In this document: positions 45,809-57,468 of the stretch, piece by piece | Position numbering within the stretch: position 1 is the first letter of the stretch | How the letters are laid out: every line of letters begins with the position of its first letter | DNA from: Ixodes scapularis | Lineage: Eukaryota > Arthropoda > Arachnida > Ixodida > Ixodidae | Length of the DNA: 64,000 bases | NCBI RefSeq assembly: GCF_016920785.2 | Contig: NW_024609857.1 | Location: forward strand, 129,883,094-129,947,093 | Direction of reading: 5' to 3' | Made by a program: the position numbers and the translations under genes | The notes under the pieces: model-generated | What the model was told of the DNA's origin: nothing | The model's database searches: none | Seen by the model: only the letters and a program-made list of their open reading frames with translations

Positions 45809-46102
45809 TTTCTTTTAAGGGCTCCGCCATCTTGAGAATCGCAGCGCTGCCGACGCTGGATTAAAACTTGAAAAACTGGCTGGGTAAACAGTGGTGGGGT
45901 GGGGGGGGGGGGGGGGGGGGGGAACTTAGGTTGACTCGGCTATTGTGGCCTACAATAACTTGGCTAGAACTCTGCCGGTTGAATCGAGAGGGCATAGGCA
46001 GGCCACCGTCTTACCTCCTCAAAAGCACGATGACGAACGGTGGGGTGCTTTTGATTGAGTTTCCACAACGAAGGTATACGTATATGAACATTTTAATATA
46101 GT
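45809..46102. other. No gene; poly-G tract at 45901-45922
   Basis: A run of more than 20 G follows TGGTGGGGT. Otherwise nothing. Confidence 0.5.
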
Positions 46103-46300
46103 TTATTCAGGCAAGCTCTCGGCACTTAATGGCTGCATCTTCCGTGATGGCACGCAACCCTTTTCATACATTTCACATGCCATGGAGCAATAGCATACCT
46201 TGCAGTGATAACCTTTGGGGCGTCGGCACCTGGTTGGAATCGGTCGCTTGCCCTTGACGAGGTAGTCGGGAACATAAACATGACGATGAGTCTGATTCAA
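46103..46300 (-). pseudogene. Cys-rich C-terminal ORF, possibly transposase-derived
   Basis: A 65-codon frame reads YLVKGKRPIPTRCRRPKGYH, then CKVCYCSMACEMYEKGC, ending just before AATAAAC. The RC..YHCKVC..C..GC pattern recalls the Cys-rich C-terminus of piggyBac-type transposases (preceded by a KGK-type linker). The Cys spacing is not the canonical one and no DDD domain is present. It could be another zinc-binding fragment. Confidence 0.3.
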
Positions 46301-46629
46301 AATACTCGCAATTCATACTCGCAATTGACTGACCTAATGAATTAAGGACACTTGTGGAATCTGTGAAGCTCCTTTAAGGGATAGTTAGCCATACATTTTA
46401 GTGTCCATAATAAGTGGCGCGCGATCTTTCCGCGAGCCAGTAGCGAGGGGTGTGCGCGGGCACATGCAACGAAATTGACGTCATAGTCCACATTTATGCT
46501 TAAGATCACAGTGAAATTTATGGGCTCCGGGCAAAAGGAGAATAAAGACATAATTTTCATTGCCACACGTGAACGCTACGTGTTTGTTATACGCCAATTA
46601 ATCGCCTACCCTTTATCTCCAGACGCTAC
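46301..46629. other. No gene recognised
   Basis: No family match. GCTCCTTTAAGGG near 46370 recalls the M1 TIR, but no partner end is found. Confidence 0.35.
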
Positions 46630-47012
46630 TGTGGAGATAAAATGCCTGTATTTATTCTCGTTGCGGCCGGCGTATCTAGCTTCTCGTACTGCAGCTGATA
46701 TCCCGGGAAGATGTAAACTGAGCAGACGGTAATCACGCGGTCCAGCAGCATACGGACAGTCACGGCCTCGAGAGAGGTTTGCAAAGCCACTTCAGTGGAC
46801 GGGACCATGCGTTGGACAACCACTGCAACACCACCGGCAACCACAGAGGCGTTGAACCTATCTTTCCTGAACACTTTGAAGTGTCTGAGTGACTTTCTTT
46901 AAGGTGCGTCTCCTGCAAACAAAAGGCAGAAGGGCGGTGTTCATTTAATAAAAATGTGATGTCGTCATAATTGGAAAAAAGTCCACGACAGTTCCATTGT
47001 AAAAAAAAGACA
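46630..47012 (-). pseudogene. LINE ORF2 endonuclease (APE-type) N-terminus
   Basis: The minus strand reads QWNCRGLFSNYDDITFLLNE, then FCLQETHLKESHSD. This is the start of an APE-type endonuclease: the Asn after QW and the Glu of LQETHL are catalytic positions. After a shift it continues FNASVVAGGVAVVVQRMVPS, then LEAVTVRMLLDRVITVCSVYIFPG. The later catalytic Asp/His motifs are missing because the homology ends near 46630. It nicks DNA for target-primed reverse transcription. Dead by frameshift and 3' loss. Confidence 0.75.
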
Positions 47013-47071
47013 TGATTAATGTTAGGCAGTTAGCTTTTCACCAGAAAGTCACGAGTTTCGTGTAATGGTAG

Positions 47072-47760
47072 CTAGAGCAAAACTAAGCCAGTCACAGGAG
47101 GTAAATTTAGTAAAATGTGAAAAGGACATGAATGATGATTTAATGAGTCTGCAAGAAGGCAGCTCCGACCGAACCTTTGGGGAAAAACAATTAAAAAGAA
47201 AGCCCCAGGCGAGGGAGTCGCCAGTAGTCTTCTGGTTGGTCTATATAGAACTGCCCCCTCCGACCTCCAAGGGTGTCGAGACTTCGGGCCGAGGCCACTG
47301 GCGAGGGAGTCGCCGTTACTCCTCTGTCTCGGCTGATCCCTAGGAGTAGGTGGAGCAATGGGAATGAGCAAGATATCTTGGTGTCGTGAGGTTGGTGTAG
47401 TGACTGAGGATCTAGGATGATGTTCCTGTTGAAAGAGCATACCAGCCTTGTAGAGTATAATTGTCACGTCGGTGGAAAAATTGTTTTTTTGCTGTTGTGC
47501 TTGCCCTTGGGGACCTGCCACTCCATGTCGTCTGGGTGAGACGCAGGAGTGGATGGTTCGGCACCCTCCTCCATTGGTTCTGCCTCCTGGGCGGAGGCTG
47601 TTCTAGCCGGTTTAGGGAGGTTCTGGGCACGAGGTGGAAAACCCCGGCCCCAACCTTCACCAGCCGGAGGAGCAGAGGTACTGGGCACGCAGTCGCCCAA
47701 GCCCACCTGGGCCGGTTTTCTCGAAGCGATGGTAAACCCATTTTGGTAAACCACGGTGCC
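47072..47760 (-). pseudogene. LINE ORF1 3' part (low-complexity linker)
   Basis: Frames such as TSAPPAGEGWGRGFPPRAQN, then ASAQEAEPMEEGAEP and SHPDDMEWQ, lie directly upstream (on the minus strand) of the endonuclease start. That position and their Ala/Pro/Glu-rich composition fit the C-terminal part of the LINE ORF1. Stops and shifts interrupt it. The evidence is positional and compositional rather than by motif. Confidence 0.4.
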
Positions 47761-47914
47761 TAGGAAGGAAAAAGTACCTAGGTACTGTAATAAACGGCTG
47801 GATATAGAACAACAAAAATTATTTTTGATTGGGCAGTAAGATGCGCCATCTGTCGATGAAACAAGCCAGTCATTTTGTTTATCCTCTTTTTCCGCTGGTT
47901 GTTATCGATTAGTA

Positions 47915-48285
47915 CAGGGGTGGCCAAGCTACGGCTCACGAGCCGCATGCGGCTCTTGGCGTGTTAAAGTGCGGCTCCCGGCACCCTCCCCCCCCCCTCC
48001 CCCGCCTCCCTCCCGGTCACACGAGCACTTCCCCAAAAATAGAACTGGAACGCGTTTTGAATCAAAAGACAGCTTGCTGTTTTGTAGTCTTGTGCTACTG
48101 CTACCTTACGTACAGGTGGACTGATTTTGACTCAGCTAGATTGAAAGTAGATTGAGTTTGGTTTGCTGCTCCGTACAAAAGTTTGCACTCCCTTTCTCCC
48201 CCCCCCCCCCCCCCCCCCCCGCGGCTCTTGAAAGCTTCGTGGTTTTGTTTGCGGCTCTTAGGCCGCGTCAGCGTGGCTACGCCTG
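47915..48285. mobile_element. hAT-like MITE, 371 bp
   Basis: The ends CAGGGGTGGCCAAGCTACGG and, as complement of the right end, CAGGCGTAGCCACGCTGACG resemble each other and the CAGGGGT-type termini of hAT elements. Flanks GATTAGTA and ATCTAGTA could be a diverged 8-bp duplication. GCGGCTCTTG words and a C-tract (48200-48220) fill the interior. Confidence 0.6.
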
Positions 48286-49082
48286 ATCTAGTATGATATT
48301 TTAAGTCAAAGTATAGTAATGTTCTACTTGAAGACCAATTTATTTGCTTCAGATGGTACGAAAAAATTTTAGCTACGATGCTAGAATTTGCCGACGAATA
48401 TTCGAAAATGTAAGAAACATTTCCTTCAATATGTTTCGCCCTAAACAACGCATAACTTTCCCGTGTGCCTTCCAGTTTGGCAACGCCGGTGCTGTAGCCT
48501 CGTGTTTGTTCCTTGCGACGCACGTTTCTGCGATTTCTGCTGATCTCAACTGTTTGCCCCCTTTTTCTTTTGCCCAATGGATCCACCGGTGACGAGGAGC
48601 TAAGCTTCTCGACACCGTTGAATATCTGGCCACCGGGGATATGTAGAAACCTCGATGCTGTCGGCATACTGTCGGCGCACTGCGAACAAAAAAAAAAAAC
48701 AGTACAGTCTCCCAGCTGTTCGCCCGGAACGAAGACTTTATCGAGGATAACCCCCTTTCTCCGCAAAGTAATCGCTGCTCACGAGTTGGCGTCCATAGTG
48801 TAACAAATTAAACGTGTTAGTATAAATATATACCAACACTGGTTCGCAAAACGTTTTTTTACTCACCATAAAAACACTTGCAAGCCTTATGTACCGTCGT
48901 ATGTCTTGGATCCCGGACTGCTGAAGAGTGATGCGTTCGCGGAATGCTGCCGTCGGTTAGTTTAGTAGTCCCTCTGAACTACCGCTTTGCTTGACGTGCT
49001 AATAGGTTGATGGTGCGTCATTAATATAACAGCCGGATCGAAATGAATGTTCAGCAGAACCAAGCAGAACTATTAGCCCTCA
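48286..49082. other. Unassigned interval between LINE pieces
   Basis: A 221-codon minus frame (48101-48766) overlaps the MITE and has no recognisable domain. This sequence separates two LINE ORF1 pieces and may be an insertion, or it may mark two independent LINE copies. Confidence 0.35.
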
Positions 49083-50310
49083 TTAAGCGACGTCGCGGCC
49101 ATTTTGCTTGTAGGTACTGCTCTTCCCTCGGCGTCCCTGCTCTCTCCAGTCACGTGACCTAGAATTCCCCCTTCTAGGGACAATAGTTAACTTTAACCCA
49201 CGGTTCGCGTTCGAGAAAACGGGCCCTGCTCCTGCCCCTTGGGTGCTGGAGGAGTGGCACAAGAATCGTGCCGGACTTTGAATGAGGACGCCCCCTTTCG
49301 AAGAATTCGGTTGGGAGCGTGGTCTCCTCTCCTGGGATTTAGACCGCGAAGCACTGATAGGCGCGGACACAGCCGACCCATCTTGGGTAGGATAAACAGC
49401 CTGTGAGCCCTCTACATGAGAGGGGACAGGCTGCTGCCCCGAGGAAGAGGTACAACTCTCGCTGGAGGAGGATGTAGGCCTACCAGACGAGAGTGAATGC
49501 CCAGGAAGCTGAAGCTTCAGCTGGGGTGTTGGGGACTGCAGTGGCTTCCCAGCATCTGGAAAGGACGTCTGGGTTGCCACCGCAACCTTCAGTGGTGCAC
49601 GTCCCCGCTGCACCACCTGTGCAAAGCCGCCCTTGCGCAAAAACGCGAAGTGGCGACGAGCCTCTGTATATGAGAGGTTTTCTTTCACTTTAAGTGTAAG
49701 AATTTCCTTCTCATTTTTCTACGTCTTACACGATCTGAAGTAAGCAGGGTGGGGCTCTTTGCAGTTTACACAGAGTGCGTCGTTGGAACAAGAGTCTGCT
49801 GCTTGGACAGTTGTGCCACACTTGGCACGTGTCGATTTGCCGCGGCAGTTCTGTGAGCCGTGTCCAAATCTTTGGCAGTTGAAGCACCTTCTAGGGTTCG
49901 GAAGGTAAGGACGAACTCTGCAATAGATGTATCCAGCTTTTAGAGATTCGGGAAGTGTGGTGGACTCAAAGGTAAGCACGATGTGCCTCGTCTTCAGCTC
50001 TTGGCCGCCACGACGCAAGGAGATGTGCCTTGCAGCTACAACCCCCTAACCAGAAAGGCCCTCCACTATTTCGCTCTCAGACGCGTCCAGAAGGTCGTCC
50101 TCCGAGATGACTCCTTGGATGGTGTTCAATGTCTTGTGGGGTGTCACTGTAACTTTGTAGTCCGACACACAGTTGAGTGCAAGGAGCGCAGAACTCTGGT
50201 GGCTGGTTTCAATTTCTACAAGCAAATCGCCCGATGCCAGCTTCTTAGCCTAAAAGTTCTTTTCAGTAAGACCCTCTAGGACCTTTGCAACAAGAAATGG
50301 TGACATTTTC
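49083..50310 (-). pseudogene. LINE ORF1 (gag-like, zinc knuckles)
   Basis: Read on the minus strand: LASGDLLVEIETSHQSSALL, TVTPHKTLNTIQGVI, RRGGQELKTRHIVLTFEST, YIYCRVRPYLPNPRRC, the knuckle CFNCQRFGHGSQNC, a second Cys segment with CVNCKEPHPAYFRSC, then LKVKENLSYTEARRHFAFLR and a Ser/Pro-rich C-terminus. This is the ORF1 nucleic-acid-binding protein of an I/Jockey-group LINE, which coats the element RNA. At least three stops or shifts (near 50240, 50030 and 49715) inactivate it. It lies in an intron of the stalk gene, on the opposite strand. Confidence 0.8.
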
Positions 50311-50509
50311 GAGAGTTGTTTGACGCTTTTAGGGTGGAGTACCAAGAATTTTGGGAATCTAGGTTGAGTAGAGTGTGTCTCGTGCGAGGTAGGAGAACGC
50401 GCGGGGACGACGGAACGCCGATCTCTGGTTAGAATGATTCGTGCGTAGACCCATGGTAGTTGTCTTTGTCTGACCTGGAATCATTGAACGCCTTAGAACG
50501 TGAAACGCC

Positions 50510-50729
50510 TTCGTCCGGCGTTTGGCTTTTGCATTCGAACGCGTTCTGCGACTACTGTGAACACAAAGGCAGCTAGCTTTAGGTCTATCCACTAACCAGC
50601 CGAAAGAGAGCTTGGCGTTTTAACGTCGCCACGAGGTCCCGTCTCTTTCTCTCCCTCATTGTCTTGGCGCAAAGCTTTCTGGAAGATTTAGGCTGTTCAC
50701 GCTTTCCCACACCCTTGTTTTGCTCGCAG
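50510..50729 (+). repeat. Duplicated intron segment upstream of exon 6
   Basis: Together with the exon that follows, it matches 58250-58470. Shared words are CGTCCGGCGTTTGGCTTT, ATTCGAACGCGTTC, GCTAGCTTT and CACCCTTGTT..TGCTCGCAG. This marks a segmental duplication of about 450 bp. Confidence 0.75.
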
Positions 50730-50960
50730 TTCCATCAGCCACAACGGTCAAGTCGAAAGCGACTGAGACCGAGCAATCGACAACGGCAGTGACACCAAGC
50801 GTTACATCGCCTGGAAGCACAACTACGGAAGGTATGACGAAAGCAACGAATGTGACCCAAAGAGAGAAGGCTACAGTAGAAGTGACTACGAACACTACAT
50901 TTCTTGCAAACGAAACTACCGAAACAAGGGCCAACGTAACGAAGCTTCCGCAAGTTGATT
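50730..50960 (+). CDS. Stalk exon 6 (231 nt, phase 1-1), duplicated
   Basis: Acceptor CCCTTGTTTTGCTCGCAG. It reads (V)PSATTVKSKATETEQSTTAV, then TPSVTSPGSTTTEGMTKATN and VEVTTNTTFLANETTETRAN, with sequons NVT, NTT, NET and NVT. It is homologous to 58471-58704. The donor used by the paralogue is not conserved. The next usable site is T|GTAATT at 50961, which keeps phase 1. Alternatively the frame stays open to a stop near 51170, giving a terminal exon. The donor is the weak point. Confidence 0.6.
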
Positions 50961-51869
50961 GTAATTATTTTCACAGAGCGACATTCCATAGAACTGACAA
51001 AGTTGTACAATATTTCCTCCCGGTGTTTCTAGAAACCAATTTTGACTTTGCATATATAGCCTTCAAGGACCTTGGCGCGAAAAGCTCTCCTCCGGTTCGT
51101 TCCAATCACTCGTTTGCCCAGCAGAAGGGGCGAATAGCACAGCTTCTCAGGACTAGCGCAATAAGCTTGTAGATTCAGAGCCCGTATCTGTATCTCAAAG
51201 ATAAAACGTGTGAATGCAACATAGAGCTCGTAGTTGTGTTAACACTGCGAAGGCTGGGGCGCGCGAGCGCGTTGAAACGCGATCAAGGTGGACGCGATTT
51301 AAGTGCCGCTCAGTTCGTGCGCTGGCTCTGGCAGTGCTTTTCTATACCCTGCCTTTGCTTCTAGCAAGCTGTCCTTAATAAGAAGGAAACTGTGGGAACG
51401 GGTGTTGCACGACATTTCACTTTCGGTGAACAGGCCGAAGTGAAAAAGTCCGGCCGATAATGAAGCGACGCATTCGAGGAACACTTCAGACGAACGTGAA
51501 AACGACCGAACGTAAACGAGGAGTAATATTAAACGAAGATATTACGAAATTAAGTATGTAATAGACCCTTTTCAAAAGCACATCAAGCGACATTGGTGGT
51601 CGCCATTTTTCAGGCACAGAGAGTGAGATTGAATTCGAGTCCTTGAGACGAACCCTGACACAACGCTCGTTTTCGATACGAGCTTTCCCGAGTTCACGCC
51701 GAACGCTGACGCAGGTGTCGTGTCATAGTACATACCCAGAGTGCGTGCCCGAACAAATGTGGGCGGGAATGGCGCCCACTTTCGCAATGGGTCTAGCTGA
51801 AGTCAGATTCGAATGACGAGACCAAAGTACCCCTCATATATCCATCTCAGTAACGCGATCTGCAATATA
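50961..51869. other. No further gene recognised
   Basis: Apart from the readthrough frame of exon 6 (to about 51172), nothing is recognised. Confidence 0.4.
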
Positions 51870-52881
51870 TTAAAGAGGTACAGAAACAAAATGTAAGCGC
51901 TCAATTTCTAGTTTAAATGTCTAGCATGTTGCAGCATTACCTCAAAAACACCAGTCTTTTGGTTAAAAGTCACAGGAAAACTAATTTTGAAGCTAATTAA
52001 ACTATCTTTCAATATTGCCGCGTGCGCAGCTGACCAAGCAGGCAGCGCTTTGGCTTTTTGCGTGGAAAGCAAGCGCAATAACCCTGAGGCCACGAGCGCG
52101 CTGCCGGCTTGGGGCTCGGCAATATGCAACTGCTGGATGCTTGTGAAGCATAGTTGGGAGGTAATCTAGAAACGTTGGGGATCTTGCTGCGTAGTTTATG
52201 ACGTAGCAAGGGCGGCATTAAATATCGGAGCAGCGCCGCTCTTTGGAAGTACGCTCGACTGTTTAAAGCGGTCATGAAACGATCTTTCATCTTTTTCTTC
52301 AGAGCTTTCCTCCTCAACTCACAAATCGCGCATTGCACAAAACAGGTCAAGAAGACGGAAAGGAGGGACCTCGGACCCTTGTTTGTGTACCAGGACATTT
52401 CCATTCTCTCCCTAGAAGGTTAGCCTGTCGCTCAAAACTCAGACAAAAGTTGCTTTCCCTACCCTGTTCACCCCTAAGCTGACAGTGCTGTGGAAGCTAC
52501 GTGCTCGTTGGGCCAGCCACAGGCTCGTCGCCCCACGGGTACTTCGAACGGTTCGGTGGTAACGCGCTGAAGCTATTGACGCCACCACAACGCTGACAAC
52601 GCCACCAACGGCAAAGCTCATAACCACGCCAGCCTTGCTACGTCACGAATGCGGAGAATCCTTTTTTTTTGTTGTTTTGGAGCCGAATATTTTATGACGC
52701 ATCGCGCTCTCTGTTCGCTTCTCTTCAAGGGCTTGCTCGAGTGCACAGTTTGGAAAGAAAAATATAGCCAGTCATTCAAAATACGAAAGTGCGATTATCA
52801 TTTCCGGTTATTTTCTGTCATGCTTGACTCATGTCTGAACGAAATTTGTATAGTGCAATTTTCGTTTCCGTACCTCTTTAA
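51870..52881. mobile_element. 1-kb TTAA MITE
   Basis: The left TTAAAGAGGTACAGAAAC and right GTTTCCGTACCTCTTTAA are inverted, with TTAA at the edges. A second left-type end (TTTAAAGCGGTCATGAAACG, near 52261) sits inside, perhaps from a related nested copy. A 131-codon minus frame here has no known domain. Confidence 0.7.
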
Positions 52882-53164
52882 AGGACACACAGACTCGCCT
52901 GCGCAGTGTTACAAAGAAAATTATGCGTTTGGGTCAGAAATATTATTGGTACTGGTTATTGATTCACCTCTATTCTCTAACATGCGGTTTGTTTGAAAAT
53001 AATCAGGAGTGCAGTTATTCAACGGCTTTAAAGAAAGCAACGTTGGGATTTCCACTATACCGCTTTGTTGAAAGAGTAATGTGTATTGTGGTGAGAAGCA
53101 ACGAGTGAAATTCGCGCCAACAAGCGCATTTCTACTATCCGGGCATGCTAGCTATACAAACCCC

Positions 53165-53198
<34 letters not shown>

Positions 53199-53276
53199 CG
53201 ATGATGACGACGATGATGGCGATGACGATGACGACGAAGGCGACAATGACGATGATGATGATGATGATGATGATGA
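53165..53276 (+). repeat. (ATG)n / (ACG)n trinucleotide microsatellite
   Basis: About 37 trinucleotide units, mostly ATG with interspersed ACG/ATGACG. An apparent Met/Thr-rich protein is an artefact. Confidence 0.9.
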
Positions 53277-53379
53277 TTTGCCGTTGTGGCTCTCAACCTC
53301 TCACCACCACGAGTCGGAAACAGTCACAAGCTATTTTTGCTTTCATGTCACTCCGTCCCGGCGATTAGAATGGCCTGAG

Positions 53380-53460
53380 AAGAGCCTTGCGCGCCAAGAA
53401 TCTCAGCGGCGACAGATTCAGCATGCCCTCAGAGATTCTTGACGCGCAAAACTGCCTTGT
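53380..53460. repeat. Small inverted repeat
   Basis: GCGCGCCAAGAATCTC pairs with GAGATTCTTGACGCGC around a loop of about 35 bp. Confidence 0.55.
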
Positions 53461-55065
53461 GTGGGTTGCATTCGCCGAAAAAGATTAACGTGAAAAAGTA
53501 GCACGCTGCTAATTTCGCCGCGCAGAAGCTTTAGGTAACGAGCAGCAGCCTCAAATTATAATCTACATCGTCCTGTTTATCAATGTGCTTGCTTGGTATC
53601 TTGGACATGCAGGGAGCAATGTTCGCTGGCCAGATAGCAAAATGCGGTCGTTTGCACTAATTGAACTCGTGCTTGTCACCGCAACAATCACATTGTTCGA
53701 CAAAGTGGAATTTCAAAACCTGAAGGCTGCTCTTTGAAAACCGGGAAAGATATATAATAATTTTACCGCCTGACGGTCTTCAGACAAACTGAGAGACCGA
53801 TCAGTTTGATTAAACAATAACGCCAGGTCAGTTACGAGTCTCAATAAAGCTTCTGACCCAAAATTACCGTTTTTTCTTTTATGCTACGCACACGAAACAT
53901 TCTGCTGATTATTCCAGAGTAGATTGTGTTGCTGGGTAGAAGGTAAGGTGGGTGGCACTCAGTTGGTCAAATGACGTGTTATCGAACTAAGTCCCGCCCA
54001 CGAATTCCATTGAAAGGCACTTTAGCGAATCGCCGGCCGCCGCGAAGCGACGTTTAGGGGTGGGCCTGGTGGATTAACATTTTTGTAATAAGCCGCCACT
54101 AACTGTAGCCGCGAAGCGTCGGGAACGAAGGGGGACGAGAGGGTTAACAGGCGCCCCAGTGATACGTCATTCGCTAAAGCGTCGGTTCACTCAAATGACC
54201 GCTGTTTGCTAAAACGTCATTTGATCATATGATCTGGACCCCTGTAGGGTGGGTACATTGGTACTAATATAGGCCAAGAATTGAAAAGGATGGAAGAAGG
54301 TGGAAGAAAAAGGGCGTTTTTCGGCCTTGCCATTTGATTAAGATTTCAAGTTATACCGTTTTTTTTTTTTTTTTTTTTGGGATATATCTTAAAAACATTT
54401 TACTTGTTTCCGTTCTGACAATTTTGCTTTTCTCTAAATGTTTGCCCTTGACATTGTTTTACGATAGCTTTGCAATGTTTTGTCGGCTTCGGCATTTTTG
54501 TCGCAGTGAAATTTTTCGGTGCAATTCCTCCTATTCTGTGCTGATCATCAGAAACCGCTTCTTAGGGGACTGCTCTAGCGAAGACAAGGTGAAGGAAAAC
54601 GATGCCTGAACCTGCGCAAGAGCTATGTGGCAATTGAATCGCGTCTCAACCTGGGCTCACGCACCAGTATTTGCAGTGTTTATTATATATTAAAAAAATG
54701 AATACGAGTTCTATCCTGTGTGCACGTATTTAGCACCCGAGATGGTAATTCTGGCGCTATAGGAAGGCCACTCTGCATAGCTCTGGAGAAACTGAGCTAT
54801 ACGCTACGTCTGCTATGTCCGCATAGCGGTCGAAAGTGCCGGAGTAGACCTTTGCGTGCCTAGACTTTCGAACGCCATGGGTTGAGCTTTGATTATTTTG
54901 GTTTAGACAGAAAGCTCTCTACAAAGACCAAGTATTCCTAAAAGCATCTTTGGCAGGTCGGAACGCAGCGAGGAGCACGTCCATCAAAGGACAACTAAAA
55001 AAAATGAGCAGAGAATGCGCAATGAATACATAAGCAAGCGCGCGTCGGCAATAGCTTCGTTCGAC
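53461..55065. other. No gene; poly-T tract at about 54358-54378
   Basis: No exon, RNA gene or repeat pair recognised in 1.6 kb besides the T run. Confidence 0.4.
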
Positions 55066-55191
55066 TTACCTGCACCTCCGGCAGCAGTGCAGAAAAGTAT
55101 AGGGCAGTGTACTTGCGATTTGTGTATTCAGATACGACCGGATGTACACCTCGCCGCACTTTTCTGCACCGGTGCCGGTGGTGCAGGTAAA
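55066..55191. repeat. Inverted repeat next to BEL/Pao 5' LTR
   Basis: ACCTGCACC and GTGCAGAAAAGT at the left are mirrored by ACTTTTCTGCAC and GGTGCAGGT at the right. The arms end just before the LTR. It was probably present at the target site. Confidence 0.55.
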
Positions 55192-55470
55192 TGTTGGAAC
55201 TTTCGACAAAGGCATCGGCTTGCCTCCGCGTAGACACCGCGCGGGAGGGGCGAGCTGACCTTCGTACCGCAGCGGCCGGATGCACCCGAAAAGATTAACG
55301 GCCGGGAAAGTTGAGACGGACAGATTGAAGGCTGGAACAGAGGGGAGCGGCAAATGAGACTGTGGCCCTTGTGTTTGCACGAGTGTGCACGTGCCGTTAA
55401 AGATAAAGGTGTTGGGTTTTGTTCGGGACTGATCGACATCTCGAAACGCCAAGAAGCAACGATTCCCACA
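55192..55470 (+). repeat. BEL/Pao 5' LTR
   Basis: 279 bp, TG..CA ends. It matches the 3' LTR in order (GGCATCGGCTTGCCTCCGCG, CGCAGCGGCCGGATG, GGCCCTTGTGTT, CTGATCGA, ATCTCGAAACGCC) with many substitutions. The divergence indicates an old insertion. Confidence 0.85.
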
Positions 55471-55477
55471 GAAAGAT

Positions 55478-55496
55478 TGGCACCGAAACCCGGGAA
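55478..55496 (+). promoter_or_regulatory. Primer-binding site
   Basis: TGGCACCGAAACCCGGGAA starts 7 nt after the LTR and has the TGG that pairs with a tRNA CCA end. I did not identify the tRNA. Confidence 0.6.
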
Positions 55497-55687
55497 GAAA
55501 CTTCTGCACTACAAATAAATCCGAGGAGCAACGTGTGATCGAATCGTCGGCAGACAAAGAAGGAAACGTAACGACTAAACGAGCGAAATCTAGTAATCAA
55601 TGGTAACAGACCGACACAAGTAAGCAGCGCTACAAGCCAGGACTGATCGGCAATGGATGTCCTCAAGAAAAAAAGAAAACGCATCGA

Positions 55688-56634
55688 ACGCAAGTAGCGA
55701 GGCTCCTTAGGGAGGCAGAGGATTTATTAGAATCAGCTAAGCCGACCATCGATGATCTCGATATTTTGATCGAGCACTTAAGCCTTGCTAGGGACCAACT
55801 TGGTCACGTAGATGCCGCGATCGAGTCTTTGAGTTCTGATAAAGAAGCAGAAGCAGAATTCACGGAAATTCTAGATTATTCTGATAAGTTTGTGAGGTGC
55901 ATAGCGAAGCTCAATAGAAAAATGAAAAGCCCGTAGGACAGCCAGCGAACAAGCGGGCAATCGAACGAAGAGCGGGAAGCAAGAAAGGGGACATCAAAAG
56001 TCAAAGTTCCAAAATGAGAGCTCAGCCAGTTTAACGAACACCAAAGAAATTGGAAGCACTTCTGGGAGCAATTTCAAACCGCCATATATGAAAATTTGAA
56101 CCTATCGTCGTCAAAAAATTAAACTATTTGAGGTCTGCCCTGACTGGAAATCCAGCAGCCGCCATAGCAGGACTGCACCCAACACCTGAATGCTACGCCC
56201 ACGCCATCGAGCTCCTGCAGCAGTGGTTTGGGAATAAGGCGGAGCTAATCCAGGACCATATGAGAGGGCTCACGGACATCAATCAGGTGCCGTCATCGAG
56301 CAGCGTCAGAGCTTTTCGGCAGGTCTACGACAGCGCACAGCCTCACATCCGGTGCCTTCGGGCGTTTGGTGTGATGGATCAGTCCTACTGTGCTATGCTC
56401 TACTCGGTCCTGCTTCGGGCGCTTCCGGACGACGTGAGGCTGGAGTTGAACCGAAAGGCGTCTTCGGGGAACGCCGAAAACTCCACCACCGGGGGAACAT
56501 CAGCAACTGACATATGCTCCGACTCAGCAACGGAGCCGCAACCAGTTAAGGAAGTGCGCACTCTGCTGAACTTTCTCAAGTTCGAACGACGTCTAGGACG
56601 ACGTCTAGGACGACTTCAAGGACGACTTCTATGA
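55688..56634 (+). pseudogene. BEL/Pao gag remnant
   Basis: The first part (55688-55935) reads VARLLREAEDLIESAKPTID, then LDILIEHLSLARDQLGHVDA and EAEFTEILDYSDKFVRCIAK. After stops and shifts, including one in the A-run at 56115, the second part reads LRSALTGNPAAAIAGLHPTP, ECYAHAIELLQQWFGNKAEL, DHMRGLTDINQV and HIRCLRAFGV. These are the N-terminal coiled region and the DUF1759-type core of BEL/Pao gag, which forms the particle. The start ATG (about 55654) is followed by a quick stop. From about 56585 the frame runs into 12-bp repeats. Non-functional. Confidence 0.82.
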
Positions 56635-56720
56635 CGATCTCGTGGACGACATCTAGAACGACGCCTAGAGAAATTCAGCCTTTCCACTCTGGTGAAAACC
56701 AGAGTGGAAAGGTTGCCGCC
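56580..56720 (+). repeat. 12-bp tandem repeat and adjacent hairpin
   Basis: About six degenerate units of GGACGACGTCTA run from about 56586 to 56665. Directly after them, CCTTTCCACTCTGG pairs with CCAGAGTGGAAAGG around a 4-nt loop. This lies where BEL pol should begin. Confidence 0.65.
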
Positions 56721-56924
56721 ATTTATGAGCGAGGCCGGCAAGCCGGTTGTCTGTTTGCCGCCGCCGCTCATAGATGGCGGTAGCTGTCCAGAGTTTTGTG
56801 TCGATATTTCTTTGCGGGGGACACAATCCTCGGGAAACTAGCCCTTAACAGCTCCACTGTTAAAAAAAAGGATGGGGCACTGACCGCCAAGAAGATTCAG
56901 AGAGCGGAACCACACTTGATAACA

Positions 56925-56985
56925 AAAGTACAACTCGCCCAACTCTCTACTCTATTACAGATACCAGTGTTTGCTTCCTATATTG
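56925..56985 (+). repeat. Possible PLE tail remnant
   Basis: GTACAACTCGCCCAACTCTC and ACTCTATTACAGAT resemble the PLE C tail and junction (CTACCAACTAGCCCAACTTT, ACTCTACTGCAGAT). There is no coding PLE sequence nearby. Confidence 0.4.
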
Positions 56986-57102
56986 GGTGTGAAGCAAACA
57001 GAATGTCGCCCCCACCTGGGTCGCTCTTGCAATCAGAGCAGTCCAGGTGCTTTAGAAATTTCATCGATGAAGAGAGATTCCTGAGGATCAGCAGTCGACT
57101 CC

Positions 57103-57146
57103 AGTCAGCAAACCTGACTGGAGTCAGGTTTGCTGACTGGAGCCAG
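57103..57146. repeat. Perfect hairpin
   Basis: CTCCAGTCAGCAAACCTGAC pairs with GTCAGGTTTGCTGACTGGAG, with almost no loop. Purpose unknown; probably a foldback remnant within the BEL copy. Confidence 0.6.
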
Positions 57147-57468
57147 ACCAGAAAAACCTAACCAGAAAGAACGCCACCCCATTGTGCTACCTAACGAGCA
57201 TCAATAATCCAATAACTGAGGTCTGCTTACGCTAGTAAAAAAAAATGCCCTCCGTCCCGAGTGGGCCAGTTGATACTTTTAAAATAGCCCCTTCCTGGAC
57301 TGCTCTGAAAGCTTGGCGAGGTTGGGAAGGTTATTTCTGAACATAATGCAAGGGTACGCTCATGCAAGATTCGCGTACATCGCGGTACTTTTCTGCGAAG
57401 GCCACTGCAACTTATCTACCCCCTAGAAATAACAAAACATTGTGCTCGCGCTCATTCGTTAAGGAGTT

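Noticed and set aside
48101..48766. 221-residue minus ORF
   Set aside because: It overlaps the hAT-like MITE and its C/G tract (poly-Gly stretch). No family resemblance or splice support.
50961..51172. Exon 6 readthrough as a conserved terminal exon
   Set aside because: The sequence after 50960 loses the Thr-rich composition and has no match downstream of the paralogous exon 7. It is kept only as an alternative.
53081..53368. Met/Thr-rich ORF
   Set aside because: Translation of the (ATG)n microsatellite.
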